Source: Pseudomonadota bacterium
GTDB lineage: Bacteria; Pseudomonadota; Gammaproteobacteria; Burkholderiales; Rhodocyclaceae
DNA: 64,000 nucleotides
Direction of reading: 5' to 3'
Assembly (NCBI GenBank): GCA_018261895.1
Contig: JAGTRT010000023.1
Location: 47,143-111,142 of the forward strand
The position numbers and the translations under genes are program-made. A model generated the notes under the pieces. That model was not told where the DNA came from, made no database searches, and saw only the letters and a list, made by a program, of their open reading frames with translations. This document shows positions 1-8,138 of the stretch, one piece after another; positions within the stretch are counted from its first letter, which is position 1, and every line of letters starts with the position of its first letter.

Positions 1-383
1 CGAACGATCAGGATATCCAGACCGGAAACGATCTCCGGCTTGAGCGTTGAGGCGTTGGCCAGTTCCGGGTAAAGGATGGCCGGGCGGAGATTGGCGAACA
101 AGGCAAGATCCTTGCGGATGCCCAACAGTCCGCGTTCCGGACGAAGTTCCCGCGCCAGCACATCCCATTTCGGACCACCAACAGCGCCGAGCAGAATGGC
201 ATCGGCTTCGGCGGTCAGCTTCTTGGTTGCCTCAGGATAGGGCGTCCCCGTTGCATCAACGGCGCCACCACCAATCAGCCCTTCCTCCAGCTCGAGCTTG
301 AGGTCGAGCGACTTGAGCACGCGTACGGCTTCAGTAACGATTTCCGGACCGATGCCGTCACCCGGCAAAACACAAATCTTCAT
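1..383 (-). CDS. leuB: 3-isopropylmalate dehydrogenase, N-terminal part (cut by window edge)
   Basis: Third step of leucine biosynthesis: oxidative decarboxylation of 3-isopropylmalate with NAD+. About 127 N-terminal residues are visible, starting [16 protein letters not shown], the classic nucleotide-binding start of the isocitrate/isopropylmalate dehydrogenase family, followed by GAVGGPKWD and the [13 protein letters not shown] segment typical of LeuB. The reading frame runs off the left edge without a stop. It lies 9 bases downstream of leuD on the same strand, so leuC, the small lipoprotein gene, leuD and leuB look like one operon. Confidence 0.95.
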   Translation of the reverse strand, partial: MKICVLPGDGIGPEIVTEAVRVLKSLDLKLELEEGLIGGGAVDATGTPYPEATKKLTAEADAILLGAVGGPKWDVLARELRPERGLLGIRKDLALFANLRPAILYPELANASTLKPEIVSGLDILIV

Positions 384-392
384 AGCTATTCC

Positions 393-1034
393 TTATTGCG
401 CAAACAGCCAAGGCTGGCTGATACGGCGTTTTTCTTCAAATTCGCGAATTTTTTCGGCGTGACGCAGGGTCAGGCCGATATCGTCCCAGCCATTGACCAG
501 GCATTCCTTGCGGAAGGCATCAATCTGGAACGGGACTCCATAACCGTCCGGGCGAATGACGGTCTGTGCTTCGAGATCGACAACCAGCTTGTAGCCCGGC
601 GTCGCTTCAACCTGTTTGAACAGGGCTTCAATTTCGTTTGCCGGCAATACGATCGGCAGGATGCCGTTCTTGAAACAATTGTTGAAGAAAATATCGGCAA
701 ACGATTCGGCGATGATGGCCTTGAAACCAAAATCGAGCAGAGCCCACGGCGCGTGCTCACGAGAACTGCCACAGCCGAAGTTGGCACGGGTCAGCAACAC
801 TTGGGCGCCCTGATAGCGCGGCTGATTGAGGACGAAATTCGGGTTCTTCGGACGCCCCGAATTGTCCTGCCCCGGCTGCCCAACGTCCATGTAACGCCAC
901 TCATCGAAGGCATTCGGACCAAAGCCGGAACGCTTGATGGATTTAAGGAACTGCTTGGGAATGATCGCGTCCGTATCCACATTACTGCGATCAAGGGGCG
1001 CCACCAGTCCGTCCAGACGAATAAATTTATCCAT
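393..1034 (-). CDS. leuD: 3-isopropylmalate dehydratase small subunit
   Basis: Small subunit of isopropylmalate isomerase, which with LeuC converts 2-isopropylmalate to 3-isopropylmalate in the cytoplasm. The protein has 213 residues, the normal length, and carries the swivel-domain motif with [15 protein letters not shown] near residues 85-100 and the N-terminal [13 protein letters not shown] segment. Its ATG overlaps the TAA of the upstream small lipoprotein gene (TAATG), so translation of the two is probably coupled. Confidence 0.96.
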   Translation of the reverse strand: MDKFIRLDGLVAPLDRSNVDTDAIIPKQFLKSIKRSGFGPNAFDEWRYMDVGQPGQDNSGRPKNPNFVLNQPRYQGAQVLLTRANFGCGSSREHAPWALLDFGFKAIIAESFADIFFNNCFKNGILPIVLPANEIEALFKQVEATPGYKLVVDLEAQTVIRPDGYGVPFQIDAFRKECLVNGWDDIGLTLRHAEKIREFEEKRRISQPWLFAQ

Positions 1035-1249
1035 TACTCCACCACTTTCTGCACGGCTTCGCCGCCCTTCTTGAGGGCGCCGCCAACCGCTTCTCCACTC
1101 TTCTGCAGGGCGTGCTCGACTGCTTCGCCCCCCTTCTGCAAGGCCTCACCGGTCTTTTCCGCACCGATGGCGACATCCTTCTTGACGCCTTGCGCGGTAT
1201 TGCAGGCAGCAAGACAAATCGCAGCAACCAGGAAAAATACATTCTTCAT
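1034..1249 (-). CDS. Small entericidin-like lipoprotein between leuC and leuD
   Basis: A 71-residue protein with an N-terminal signal peptide ending in the lipobox LAAC (Cys16), so it should be a membrane-anchored lipoprotein. The rest is a low-complexity amphipathic stretch with imperfect repeats of the type KxGEAVxxALxK, as in entericidin-like proteins. I chose the ATG at 1249 because AAAGGAG sits 8 bases upstream; a GTG three codons earlier lacks a site. It is 14 bases after leuC and overlaps the leuD start. Entericidin EcnA/B proteins act in cell-lysis or stress programmes in enterobacteria; a role within the leucine operon is unknown. Confidence 0.8.
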   Translation of the reverse strand: MKNVFFLVAAICLAACNTAQGVKKDVAIGAEKTGEALQKGGEAVEHALQKSGEAVGGALKKGGEAVQKVVE

Positions 1250-1263
1250 GATTGACACTCCTT

Positions 1264-2670
1264 TTACAGAACGTCCCTAACGTCGGCGAATCGACCGGCA
1301 ATCGCTGCCGCTGCCGCCATGGCCGGACTGACCAGATGCGTACGACCGCCTGGCCCCTGACGGCCCTCGAAGTTGCGATTGGACGTCGAGGCACAACGCT
1401 CGCCCGGCTCGAGACGGTCGGCATTCATGGCCAGACACATCGAACAGCCCGGTTCGCGCCACTCGAAGCCCGCGGCAATGAACACCTTGTCCAGCCCCTC
1501 GGCTTCGGCCTGACGCTTGACCAGACCGGAACCCGGCACGGCCAGCGCAAGCTTGACGGTCGGCGCAACATGGCGCCCCTTCAAGACATGGGCAGCTTCG
1601 CGCAGATCCTCGATGCGCGAGTTGGTGCAGGATCCGATGAACACCTTGTCGACGGGAATCTGACTGATCGGCGTGTTGGGATTTAGACCCATGTATTGCA
1701 GGGCGCGTTCCATGCCTTCGCGTTTGACCGGATCGGCCTGTTTGGCCGGATCGGGAACGACGGCATCGATGGCGACGACCATTTCCGGCGATGTGCCCCA
1801 GGTCACCTGCGGGCGAATGTCTTCAGCCTTGAGCGTAACGACACGATCGAACTGCGCGCCGGCATCGGAGTGCAGCGTACGCCAGTAAGCGACGGCCTTT
1901 TCCCAGACGTCGCCCTTCGGCGAGAAGGGACGATCCTTCAAATAGTCGATGGTCTTGTCGTCGACGGCCACGAAGCCCATGCGAGCCCCACCTTCGATGG
2001 CCATGTTGCACAGGGTCATGCGACCTTCCATGCTCAGGCCGCGAATGGCACTGCCGCCGAACTCGATGGCGTAGCCGGTACCACCCGCCGTGCCGATGGT
2101 GCCGATGATGGCCAAGGCCACATCCTTGGCGGTGACGCCCTTGCCGAGCTTGCCTTCGACGGCAACCAGCATGGTCTTCGACTTCTTTTGCAGCAGGCAT
2201 TGGGTAGCCAGCACGTGCTCGACTTCCGAGGTACCGATGCCATGCGCCAGGCAGGCGAAGGCGCCGTGCGTCGATGTGTGCGAGTCACCGCAGACGACGG
2301 TCATGCCAGGCAGCGTCGCGCCGTTTTCCGGACCGACCACATGGAGGATGCCCATGCGCGGATCCTTGAACGGGAAATAGGCGAGTGCGCCAACTTCGCG
2401 GATATTGGCATCCAGCGTTTCAACCTGCTGGCGTGAAATCGGGTCCTTGATACCCTCATCCCAGTGATCGGTCGGCGTATTGTGATCCGGTGTGGAAACG
2501 ATCGACGAAACGCGCCAGGGTTTGCGGCCAGCCAGTTTCAGACCTTCAAATGCCTGCGGGCTGGTCACTTCGTGAACAAGGTGACGATCAATATAGAGAA
2601 GTGCAGTGCCATCCGCTTCCTGATGGACGACATGGTTCTCCCAAAGTTTGTCGTAAAGGGTCTTCGACAT
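1264..2670 (-). CDS. leuC: 3-isopropylmalate dehydratase large subunit
   Basis: Catalytic subunit of isopropylmalate isomerase, an aconitase-family [4Fe-4S] enzyme. The 468 residues match the family length. The cluster ligands are visible as Cys348 in FIGSCTNSR and Cys409/Cys412 in GCSMCLAMN, and the substrate loop [14 protein letters not shown] lies near residues 125-138. It is the first leu gene of the minus-strand group here; no good Shine-Dalgarno is visible before the ATG. The MFS gene upstream is separated by only about 30 bases. Confidence 0.97.
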   Translation of the reverse strand: MSKTLYDKLWENHVVHQEADGTALLYIDRHLVHEVTSPQAFEGLKLAGRKPWRVSSIVSTPDHNTPTDHWDEGIKDPISRQQVETLDANIREVGALAYFPFKDPRMGILHVVGPENGATLPGMTVVCGDSHTSTHGAFACLAHGIGTSEVEHVLATQCLLQKKSKTMLVAVEGKLGKGVTAKDVALAIIGTIGTAGGTGYAIEFGGSAIRGLSMEGRMTLCNMAIEGGARMGFVAVDDKTIDYLKDRPFSPKGDVWEKAVAYWRTLHSDAGAQFDRVVTLKAEDIRPQVTWGTSPEMVVAIDAVVPDPAKQADPVKREGMERALQYMGLNPNTPISQIPVDKVFIGSCTNSRIEDLREAAHVLKGRHVAPTVKLALAVPGSGLVKRQAEAEGLDKVFIAAGFEWREPGCSMCLAMNADRLEPGERCASTSNRNFEGRQGPGGRTHLVSPAMAAAAAIAGRFADVRDVL

Positions 2671-2700
2671 GGTGCGTAAAGTGAGCCGTAAAGCGTTTAA

Positions 2701-3888
2701 TTATTGCACAGGATCTTTGATTTTTGGCCCGTTTTCCCGGTTGACCGTCGCATTCGCGCCGACCCACCCCCAGACCAGCAGAAATCCGGCCAGGGCAAAC
2801 AGCGACCCGATGGAAAACGTCCATCCCGAACCCAGAGAATCCCACGTCCATCCGCTGATCAACGCACCGAGCAAACCGCCGGCACCGAACGACAAACTGG
2901 AATAGAGCGCCTGCCCCCGACCCTGCGCTCGACCGGGAAACCATTGATTGACGGCAGCAATGGCCGCCGCATGGTAAGCGCCGAAAGTCAGGCCATGCAG
3001 CAACTGGACGAGGATCATAATGGCCGCCGACTCGACTCCCCAGCCCATGAGCAGAAAACGCAGGACCGCCGCGGCAAAACTGGCGAGCAGGATGGCGCGC
3101 AGCGAGTATCGCCGCGACAGGCGCGCCATGAACATGAAAACGACGATTTCCGCCACCACCCCCAAGGACCAGAGCATGCCGACCTCGCGCTTGGCGTAAC
3201 CATGCGCATCAAGGTGGATCGAGTAGAAAACGTAGAACGCACCGTGCGCTGCCGACATCGCGAAGCAAGCCGCCATCAGGGCGATGACCTTGGGCTGGCA
3301 AAGAATCTGGCTGATCGATTGGGCATCGCGGGCATGTGGCACCGGCGGCGCTTCCGGAAGAGTCAGCGCATAGAGCAGGATTCCCGCGAGAATTCCCCAG
3401 CAGACCCAAAGCACGCCAACGGCCGGCGCCATGTCGAGCAAGGCGCCCGTTCCCAACACGGCCACGATGAAGCCGATCGAACCCCAGAGACGGATACGAC
3501 TGTAGCGCCCGCGCTCCTCGCGAAGATGATCGAAGGTCAGCGTCTCGACCAGCGGCAGGGCAGCGCTCCAGAAAAACGCGAGGACCGCCATCGCGAGCAG
3601 CATGCCCGGCAGTTTGTCGAGCCAGAAAAATGCAGTGAATCCGGCCAGCCCAATCCCGGCCGCTAAACGAATGATGGCCATGCGCCGACCAAAGCGGTCC
3701 GCCAGCCACCCCCAAAGGTTGGGGCCGAACAGGCGCATCAATTGCATCTGCGACATCAGAAGTCCGATGTCCCAGGCAGAAAAATGCAAGGATTGGAGAT
3801 AGAGCCCGAAATAGGGCGAAAAAGCGCCGATGAAGGCGAAATAGAAAAAGTAATAGCCCGAAAGGCGCCAGTAGGGCAATGCATGCAT
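2701..3888 (-). CDS. MFS transporter, HcaT/nucleoside-symporter-like
   Basis: A 395-residue inner-membrane protein with about 12 hydrophobic segments. The N-terminus with YFFYFAFIGAFSPYFGLYL and the WGWLADRFGRR loop between segments 2 and 3 resemble the MFS_1-like group that includes the 3-phenylpropionate transporter HcaT. The substrate cannot be told from sequence. The last codons before the stop (TVNRENGPKIKDPVQ) are supplied by a copy of the 33-bp dispersed repeat, so the C-terminal tail is probably a late addition and not conserved. Confidence 0.85.
   Translation of the reverse strand: MHALPYWRLSGYYFFYFAFIGAFSPYFGLYLQSLHFSAWDIGLLMSQMQLMRLFGPNLWGWLADRFGRRMAIIRLAAGIGLAGFTAFFWLDKLPGMLLAMAVLAFFWSAALPLVETLTFDHLREERGRYSRIRLWGSIGFIVAVLGTGALLDMAPAVGVLWVCWGILAGILLYALTLPEAPPVPHARDAQSISQILCQPKVIALMAACFAMSAAHGAFYVFYSIHLDAHGYAKREVGMLWSLGVVAEIVVFMFMARLSRRYSLRAILLASFAAAVLRFLLMGWGVESAAIMILVQLLHGLTFGAYHAAAIAAVNQWFPGRAQGRGQALYSSLSFGAGGLLGALISGWTWDSLGSGWTFSIGSLFALAGFLLVWGWVGANATVNRENGPKIKDPVQ
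2716..2748 (+). repeat. 33-bp dispersed repeat, copy 1
   Basis: T-rich half followed by the core CCGGTTGACCGT on the plus strand. It forms the 3' end of the MFS coding sequence, which is read in the opposite direction. Confidence 0.8.
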
Positions 3889-3929
3889 CCGGCAATTCTA
3901 CCGGATGCACTGTCGGGCAAAGGCGCTAA

Positions 3930-4196
3930 TCAGGCCTTGACTGACTGCTGGCCGGCGCGGAAGGCGAGCAGCAGATGGTAGATTTCATCCTTCAGCTTGA
4001 CGCGCTGTTTCTTCATGTCTTCGATGGTGAAATCGGCGACCGGCATGTCATGCTCTTCCAGATCTTCGACCTTGCCGGTCAGACGCGTGTAGGTGGCAAA
4101 CTGCCGTGCGAAATAGGCGTTGGCCGCCTTGAGCACATCAATCGCCTCCTTGAACTCCGGAAAATCCTGATACAGATCGTGATGGTCGACTTGCAT
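3930..4196 (-). CDS. YdcH-like small coiled-coil protein (DUF465 type)
   Basis: An 88-residue, charged, helical protein. The run around VEDLEEHDMPVADFTIEDMKKQRVKLKDEIYHLL resembles the SlyX/YdcH-like DUF465 family of short helical-hairpin proteins, whose biochemical role is not established. I chose the ATG at 4196 because a strong GGAGGGAGAGAGG site precedes it; a longer reading frame exists but would read through that site. It stands between the MFS gene and aroC, both on the same strand. Confidence 0.8.
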   Translation of the reverse strand: MQVDHHDLYQDFPEFKEAIDVLKAANAYFARQFATYTRLTGKVEDLEEHDMPVADFTIEDMKKQRVKLKDEIYHLLLAFRAGQQSVKA

Positions 4197-4253
4197 GATC
4201 CTCTCTCCCTCCTGATGATGTTTAGCCACCCAAGGCGGCAAATATAAAAACGT

Positions 4254-5354
4254 TTAGGCAATTATCCCCGGAATGCGCGGCGTGGCACAGACCACGTCGC
4301 CACATTGGGCACGATGGCGCAAGGCGTGATCGATCAGGACCAGGGCCAGCATTGCCTCGGCAATCGGGGTCGCCCGAATGCCGACACAGGGGTCATGCCG
4401 TCCTTCGGTCGCCACCTCGATAGGATTGCCCTGACGATCAACCGACCGACGCGGCTGGGCAATCGACGAGGTTGGCTTGATGGCCATGTTCACGACGATC
4501 TCCTGCCCCGTCGAAATACCGCCCAGAACCCCGCCGGCATGGTTGGATACAAAACCCTGCGGCGTCATTTCGTCGCCGTGTTCGCTTCCCTTTTGCGCAA
4601 CCGAGGCAAAACCGGCGCCAATTTCAACCCCCTTGACCGCATTGATGCCCATCATGGCATAGGCGATTTCCGCATCAAGACGATCGTAAACCGGTTCGCC
4701 CCAGCCAGGCGGCACGCCGGTCGCCGTCACGGTAATCCTGGCCCCCACCGAATCGAGCGACTTCCGCAGGCTGTCCATGTAACGCTCGAGTTCGGGCACC
4801 AATCCCGCATTCGGCGCAAAGAAAGCGTTTGTCTGAATGTCATCGGCCGAAACGAAAGGGATATCGATCGGACCGAGCGCACTCATCCAGCCGCAAATCG
4901 AAACGCCATAACGCTCACTAAGCCATTTGCGGGCAATCGCCCCGGCTGCGACGCGAACTGCGGTCTCGCGCGCCGACGAACGGCCGCCGCCGCGATAGTC
5001 GCGAAAGCCGTACTTTTGCGTATACGTATAGTCGGCATGTCCGGGACGGAAGGTCTCGGCAATGTTGCCATAGTCCTTGCTGCGCTGATCCTGATTGCGA
5101 ATCAGCAAGCCAATCGGCGTCCCGGTGGTCTTGCCTTCAAAGACCCCGGACAGAATCTCGACGGTGTCCGGCTCGCGACGCTGCGTCACATGGCGTGACG
5201 TACCCGGTTTGCGGCGATCCAGCTCGGCCTGGATATCGGCCTCGCAAAGCGACAGTCCGGGCGGGCAGCCATCGACGACACAGCCAATCGCCGGGCCGTG
5301 TGATTCGCCAAATGAAGTAACAGTAAACAGGGTGCCAAAAGTATTGCCGGACAT
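4254..5354 (-). CDS. aroC: Chorismate synthase
   Basis: Last step of the shikimate pathway: anti-1,4-elimination of phosphate from EPSP to give chorismate, with reduced FMN. The protein is 366 residues, the normal length. Family signatures are visible: [19 protein letters not shown] near the N-terminus, the [16 protein letters not shown] motif (here [21 protein letters not shown]) near residue 125, and the C-terminal [15 protein letters not shown] segment. It is transcribed away from the small plus-strand gene at 5391. Confidence 0.97.
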   Translation of the reverse strand: MSGNTFGTLFTVTSFGESHGPAIGCVVDGCPPGLSLCEADIQAELDRRKPGTSRHVTQRREPDTVEILSGVFEGKTTGTPIGLLIRNQDQRSKDYGNIAETFRPGHADYTYTQKYGFRDYRGGGRSSARETAVRVAAGAIARKWLSERYGVSICGWMSALGPIDIPFVSADDIQTNAFFAPNAGLVPELERYMDSLRKSLDSVGARITVTATGVPPGWGEPVYDRLDAEIAYAMMGINAVKGVEIGAGFASVAQKGSEHGDEMTPQGFVSNHAGGVLGGISTGQEIVVNMAIKPTSSIAQPRRSVDRQGNPIEVATEGRHDPCVGIRATPIAEAMLALVLIDHALRHRAQCGDVVCATPRIPGIIA

Positions 5355-5390
5355 GGAAGCAGCGCTCTAATATGGAATCAGGAGTTTACC

Positions 5391-5549
5391 ATGTCCAGCA
5401 AAAAGCCCTCTCCCGCACCGTCGGGCACCACAAAACCAACGACCCAGCCACCCTCGCGTAAAGGAAACCCCGGGGCGGCCCCAAACCTCCGCCAGCAAGC
5501 GGACAACCGCTGGCAGCGAACCAAACGCTACGGCTGGGACAGTCGCTGA
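5391..5549 (+). CDS. Small basic hypothetical protein (52 residues)
   Basis: Short reading frame starting MSSKKPSPAPSG and ending KRYGWDSR. It is rich in Pro, Lys, Arg and Ser and probably disordered, and I do not recognise a family. Support for it being real: a good AGGAG site 6-7 bases before the ATG, a stop followed 13 bases later by a strong intrinsic terminator, and a start 36 bases from the divergent aroC start. A DNA- or RNA-binding role would fit its charge, but that is a guess. Confidence 0.6.
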   Translation: MSSKKPSPAPSGTTKPTTQPPSRKGNPGAAPNLRQQADNRWQRTKRYGWDSR

Positions 5550-5561
5550 ATTCAGACCAAC

Positions 5562-5589
5562 AAAAAAGGCAGCCAAGGCTGCCTTTTTT
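5562..5589. terminator. Bidirectional intrinsic terminator
   Basis: Perfect 7-bp hairpin GGCAGCC-AA-GGCTGCC flanked by six A on the left and six T on the right. It can end both the small plus-strand gene and the convergent CBS-domain gene. Confidence 0.9.
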
Positions 5590-5603
5590 AACGATCTGAA
5601 GCG

Positions 5604-6050
5604 CTATTCCTGAGTTTCGGCCGGCCAGTTCTTGATATAGCTTTTCAGCATCTTGTTCTCGAAGCTTTGCTCTTCCAGAACGGCCTTGGCCACATCCAAA
5701 AAGGAAATGACGCCCATCAGGGTATCGCCCTCGACAACGGGCATGTAACGCGAGCGCTTTTCGATCATCAGGCGACGCAGATCGTTGGCTTCCATATCCG
5801 GGTATACGGTGACCGGATTAATAACCATGACGTCACTGACGGTCAGATTGTCGGCTGTCGCCACTTTTCCTTTTAGCGCCAGCAGCACTTCGCGGAAAGT
5901 CAGCATGCCGACCATCTTGCCGGCGTCCATGACCACCAGCGAACCAACGTCGAGCTCGGCCATGCTATCGATGGCAAAGGCCAGAGACTGCTGCGGCGAC
6001 ACCGTGTAAAGCGTTGCCCCCTTGACCCGAAGTATTTCCCGCACCTGCAT
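5604..6050 (-). CDS. CBS-domain protein
   Basis: A 148-residue protein made of two CBS domains, about residues 7-62 and 76-132. Recognisable pieces are LDVGSLVVMDAGKMVGMLTFREV and the second-domain DLRRLMIEKRSRYMPVVEGDTLMGVISF. Paired CBS domains bind adenine nucleotides and usually act as energy sensors; no catalytic domain is attached. The ATG is preceded by GGGAG. It converges with the small gene at 5391 at a shared terminator. Confidence 0.88.
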   Translation of the reverse strand: MQVREILRVKGATLYTVSPQQSLAFAIDSMAELDVGSLVVMDAGKMVGMLTFREVLLALKGKVATADNLTVSDVMVINPVTVYPDMEANDLRRLMIEKRSRYMPVVEGDTLMGVISFLDVAKAVLEEQSFENKMLKSYIKNWPAETQE

Positions 6051-6318
6051 TGCGTTCTCCCGAACTCGTTTTAGATTGGTCGGACGATCTTAGAACATCC
6101 GCTCAAATTCGGAAAGACCAATGGCACTTCTCGTCTCGCATAAGGTCCAAGTGAATATCAATACCATCAACCGTGAAAAAATTTACGCGTATTTGATAAA
6201 TTTATCGGCATTGACACTTGCGAAATGTCATAACCATCTATACACTTCGACATATCACCTAAGGCATATATCGCTAGGATGCTTGGGTAACCGAATTCCA
6301 CTAGCGTATGGAGAATGA
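6051..6318. other. AT-rich intergenic region between divergent genes
   Basis: Separates the CBS gene from the HTH gene. It contains a good -35 hexamer TTGACA at 6211-6216 but no -10 at ideal spacing (the nearest, TATACA at 6239, is 22 bases on). The AT content is clearly above the neighbourhood. No open frame or RNA gene is visible. Confidence 0.5.
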
Positions 6319-6627
6319 ATGATGACTACCGTAAAAACCATCGAGAAAATCGACGCTCGTGAAATCCGTCGTAAGCTTGGCCTCAACCAACAACAATTCT
6401 GGTCCACCCTCGGCGTCACGCAGAGCGGCGGTTCCCGCTACGAAAGTGGCCGCAACATGCCGAAACCGGTTCGCGAATTGCTGCGTCTGGTTCACGTCGA
6501 ACAAGTCGACATCAAGAGCATCAAGCGTGAAGACATCGAAGTTGTTGACTACCTGAAGTCGCAGGAACCTGAGCTGTTCAAGTCCCTGAAGAAGTCGGCT
6601 CGCGCACACGCCAAGAAAGCGGCTTGA
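6319..6627 (+). CDS. XRE-type helix-turn-helix protein
   Basis: A 102-residue basic protein. Residues about 13-60 form an XRE/Cro-like helix-turn-helix (EIRRKLGLNQQQFWSTLGVTQ followed by GSRYESGRNMPKPVRELL), and the tail is Lys/Ala-rich (KKSARAHAKKAA). ATGs at 6319 and 6322 are both possible behind GGAGA. Proteins of this form are DNA-binding regulators; no target can be named. It is followed by the convergent radical SAM gene. Confidence 0.8.
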   Translation: MMTTVKTIEKIDAREIRRKLGLNQQQFWSTLGVTQSGGSRYESGRNMPKPVRELLRLVHVEQVDIKSIKREDIEVVDYLKSQEPELFKSLKKSARAHAKKAA

Positions 6628-6666
6628 TTCTTGCCCCGGCAGGGGCGTCAAACGCTGTAACGGGCA

Positions 6667-7503
6667 TCACGGGGAAACCATAACCCGGATGCCCGTTTCT
6701 TTTTCTATCTGCCCGGCAAAATCCGTCAGAACGCCGTCTGGAAGAGCTTTCAGGCGCGGTGCCGCAGGTTGCAGCGAAGGCCGAGCCAGACCGTAGAGAT
6801 GAACCCCGGCCAGAATGCCGGCATATGGCTTTAGCAAATCGCAATAGGCCTGTCGTGAAGCAGACGATGGCGCAATGCCATCGATGGCAAACCAGCAGGT
6901 TTGCACCCAGGTCGGCGCCAAGGCGGCGCAAATTTCAAGATTCCTTGATACTTTTAGCATTTGACCGGGAATGCCGTTGATTTCCGCGACCTCCTCGGGA
7001 CTGGCCCGGTCAATCTTGAACCAGACTTCGCCCCCCAGTTCAGCCAGCCGCCGGATACCAACCTGAACGTTGTCGCGATGCATGAGGCTGCCGTTGGTGA
7101 TCAGGCGTACCGGCAGTCGCCCATTTTGCCCAAACCGGGACAGAACCTGGCCAACCACATCCACCGCCTCGGCGAATTCGGCTGCACTCGTCGGTTCGCC
7201 GTTCCCGGAAAATGCCACATCCTTCAATTGGCGAACCTCGGCTGGCACCTGACGCTGCATGAAATCCCCATGCAGCGCATCATCGAGAAAGCCGGCCAGT
7301 TCCCTTTCGAGGCACTCAAGATCGATTGGCGGCGGCCCGCCGCGGGTCAGGCCTTCAACCTGGCAATAGACGCATGCCCAGTTGCAGGCATTGTTTGGAT
7401 TGAGGTTGATGCCGACCGATACCCCGCCGGCCCGACGCGATATCACGGGATAGACATAGCGCAATCCGGCGCTATCGCGGCGGTGATCGTCTGTAGTAAG
7501 CAT
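6667..7503 (-). CDS. Radical SAM protein of unknown specificity
   Basis: A 278-residue protein with the radical SAM cluster motif CNWACVYC (Cys40, Cys44, Cys47) near the N-terminus. Downstream elements fit a partial TIM barrel (FSGNGEPTSAAEF for the SAM-binding GGE-like loop, LITNGS, and WFKIDRAS). It resembles the COG0731-type group more than QueE, which is shorter. It is divergent from the QueD homologue, with starts about 40 bases apart, so a link to deazapurine or pterin chemistry is possible but not shown. Confidence 0.75.
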   Translation of the reverse strand: MLTTDDHRRDSAGLRYVYPVISRRAGGVSVGINLNPNNACNWACVYCQVEGLTRGGPPPIDLECLERELAGFLDDALHGDFMQRQVPAEVRQLKDVAFSGNGEPTSAAEFAEAVDVVGQVLSRFGQNGRLPVRLITNGSLMHRDNVQVGIRRLAELGGEVWFKIDRASPEEVAEINGIPGQMLKVSRNLEICAALAPTWVQTCWFAIDGIAPSSASRQAYCDLLKPYAGILAGVHLYGLARPSLQPAAPRLKALPDGVLTDFAGQIEKETGIRVMVSP

Positions 7504-7512
7504 GGCGCATTG

Positions 7513-7518
7513 TATAAT
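7513..7518 (+). promoter_or_regulatory. Possible -10 element for queD
   Basis: A perfect TATAAT lies between the divergent radical SAM and QueD starts, 24 bases before the queD ATG. No convincing -35 is visible at 17 bases, so this is tentative. Confidence 0.4.
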
Positions 7519-7541
7519 CCGCGACCGCCTTGTCGAGCAAT

Positions 7542-8000
7542 ATGACCATGTTGATTACCCGCCGTCTCGAATTCGATGCCGGGCACCGCATCCCCGACCA
7601 CAAAAGCCAGTGCCGCCACCTGCACGGGCACCGCTACGCCATTGAAATCACCCTCTCCGGCAGCGTGATCGACAAGGCTGGCGATGCCGCCAATGGCATG
7701 GTGATGGATTTCTCGCAGGTCAAGGATCTGGCCAATGTGCATCTGGTCAATGAATGGGATCACGCCTTCCTGGCCTTTGCCGGCGACAAGGCGATCGTCG
7801 ATTTCCTTTCCTCGCTACCGGGCCACAAGACGGTCATTCTCGACCGCGTGCCGACAGCCGAGAATCTGGCGCGCATCGCTTTCGAACGCCTTGATGCGGT
7901 CTATCGCGACACCTACGGCAACCACCTCATGCTCGAACAGGTTCGGCTCTATGAAACGCCGAACTGCTGGGCCGACGCACTGCGCACCCGGCTGGATTGA
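7542..8000 (+). CDS. queD: 6-carboxytetrahydropterin synthase family protein
   Basis: Converts 7,8-dihydroneopterin triphosphate to 6-carboxy-5,6,7,8-tetrahydropterin, an early step of queuosine biosynthesis. The 152-residue protein carries the zinc ligands His15, His28 and His30 (in HLHGH) with catalytic Cys24, plus the later WDHAF and PTAENLA motifs of the tunnelling-fold family. An in-frame TTG at 7530 is possible, but I prefer the ATG at 7542. It could instead be a pyruvoyl-tetrahydropterin synthase homologue of other specificity. Confidence 0.85.
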   Translation: MTMLITRRLEFDAGHRIPDHKSQCRHLHGHRYAIEITLSGSVIDKAGDAANGMVMDFSQVKDLANVHLVNEWDHAFLAFAGDKAIVDFLSSLPGHKTVILDRVPTAENLARIAFERLDAVYRDTYGNHLMLEQVRLYETPNCWADALRTRLD

Positions 8001-8025
8001 GCGGATAAATTTCTCCCCCTATACT
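7997..8025 (+). promoter_or_regulatory. Candidate sigma-70 promoter for the patatin-like gene
   Basis: TTGAGC at 7997-8002 and TATACT at 8020-8025 with 17-base spacing, immediately after the queD stop. Confidence 0.45.
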
Positions 8026-8072
8026 GCCGGAATAATGCAGGCACATTGGCTGCAGCTGCATGGAGGGGGAAA

Positions 8073-8138
8073 ATGAAAAACAAGAAGTCCTGCCGGCTTC
8101 GGCGCATGCTGCACCAACCGATCGCCAACCGGGCATGA
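8073..8138 (+). CDS. Possible 21-residue leader peptide, coupled to patatin-like gene
   Basis: Reads MKNKKSCRLRRMLHQPIANRA and ends in an ATGA overlap with the ATG of the patatin-like gene. The GGAGGGGG run at 8062-8069 is ideally spaced for this ATG and not for the alternative long start at 8060. It may be a translated leader for coupling; there is no independent evidence that it is made. Confidence 0.35.
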   Translation: MKNKKSCRLRRMLHQPIANRA

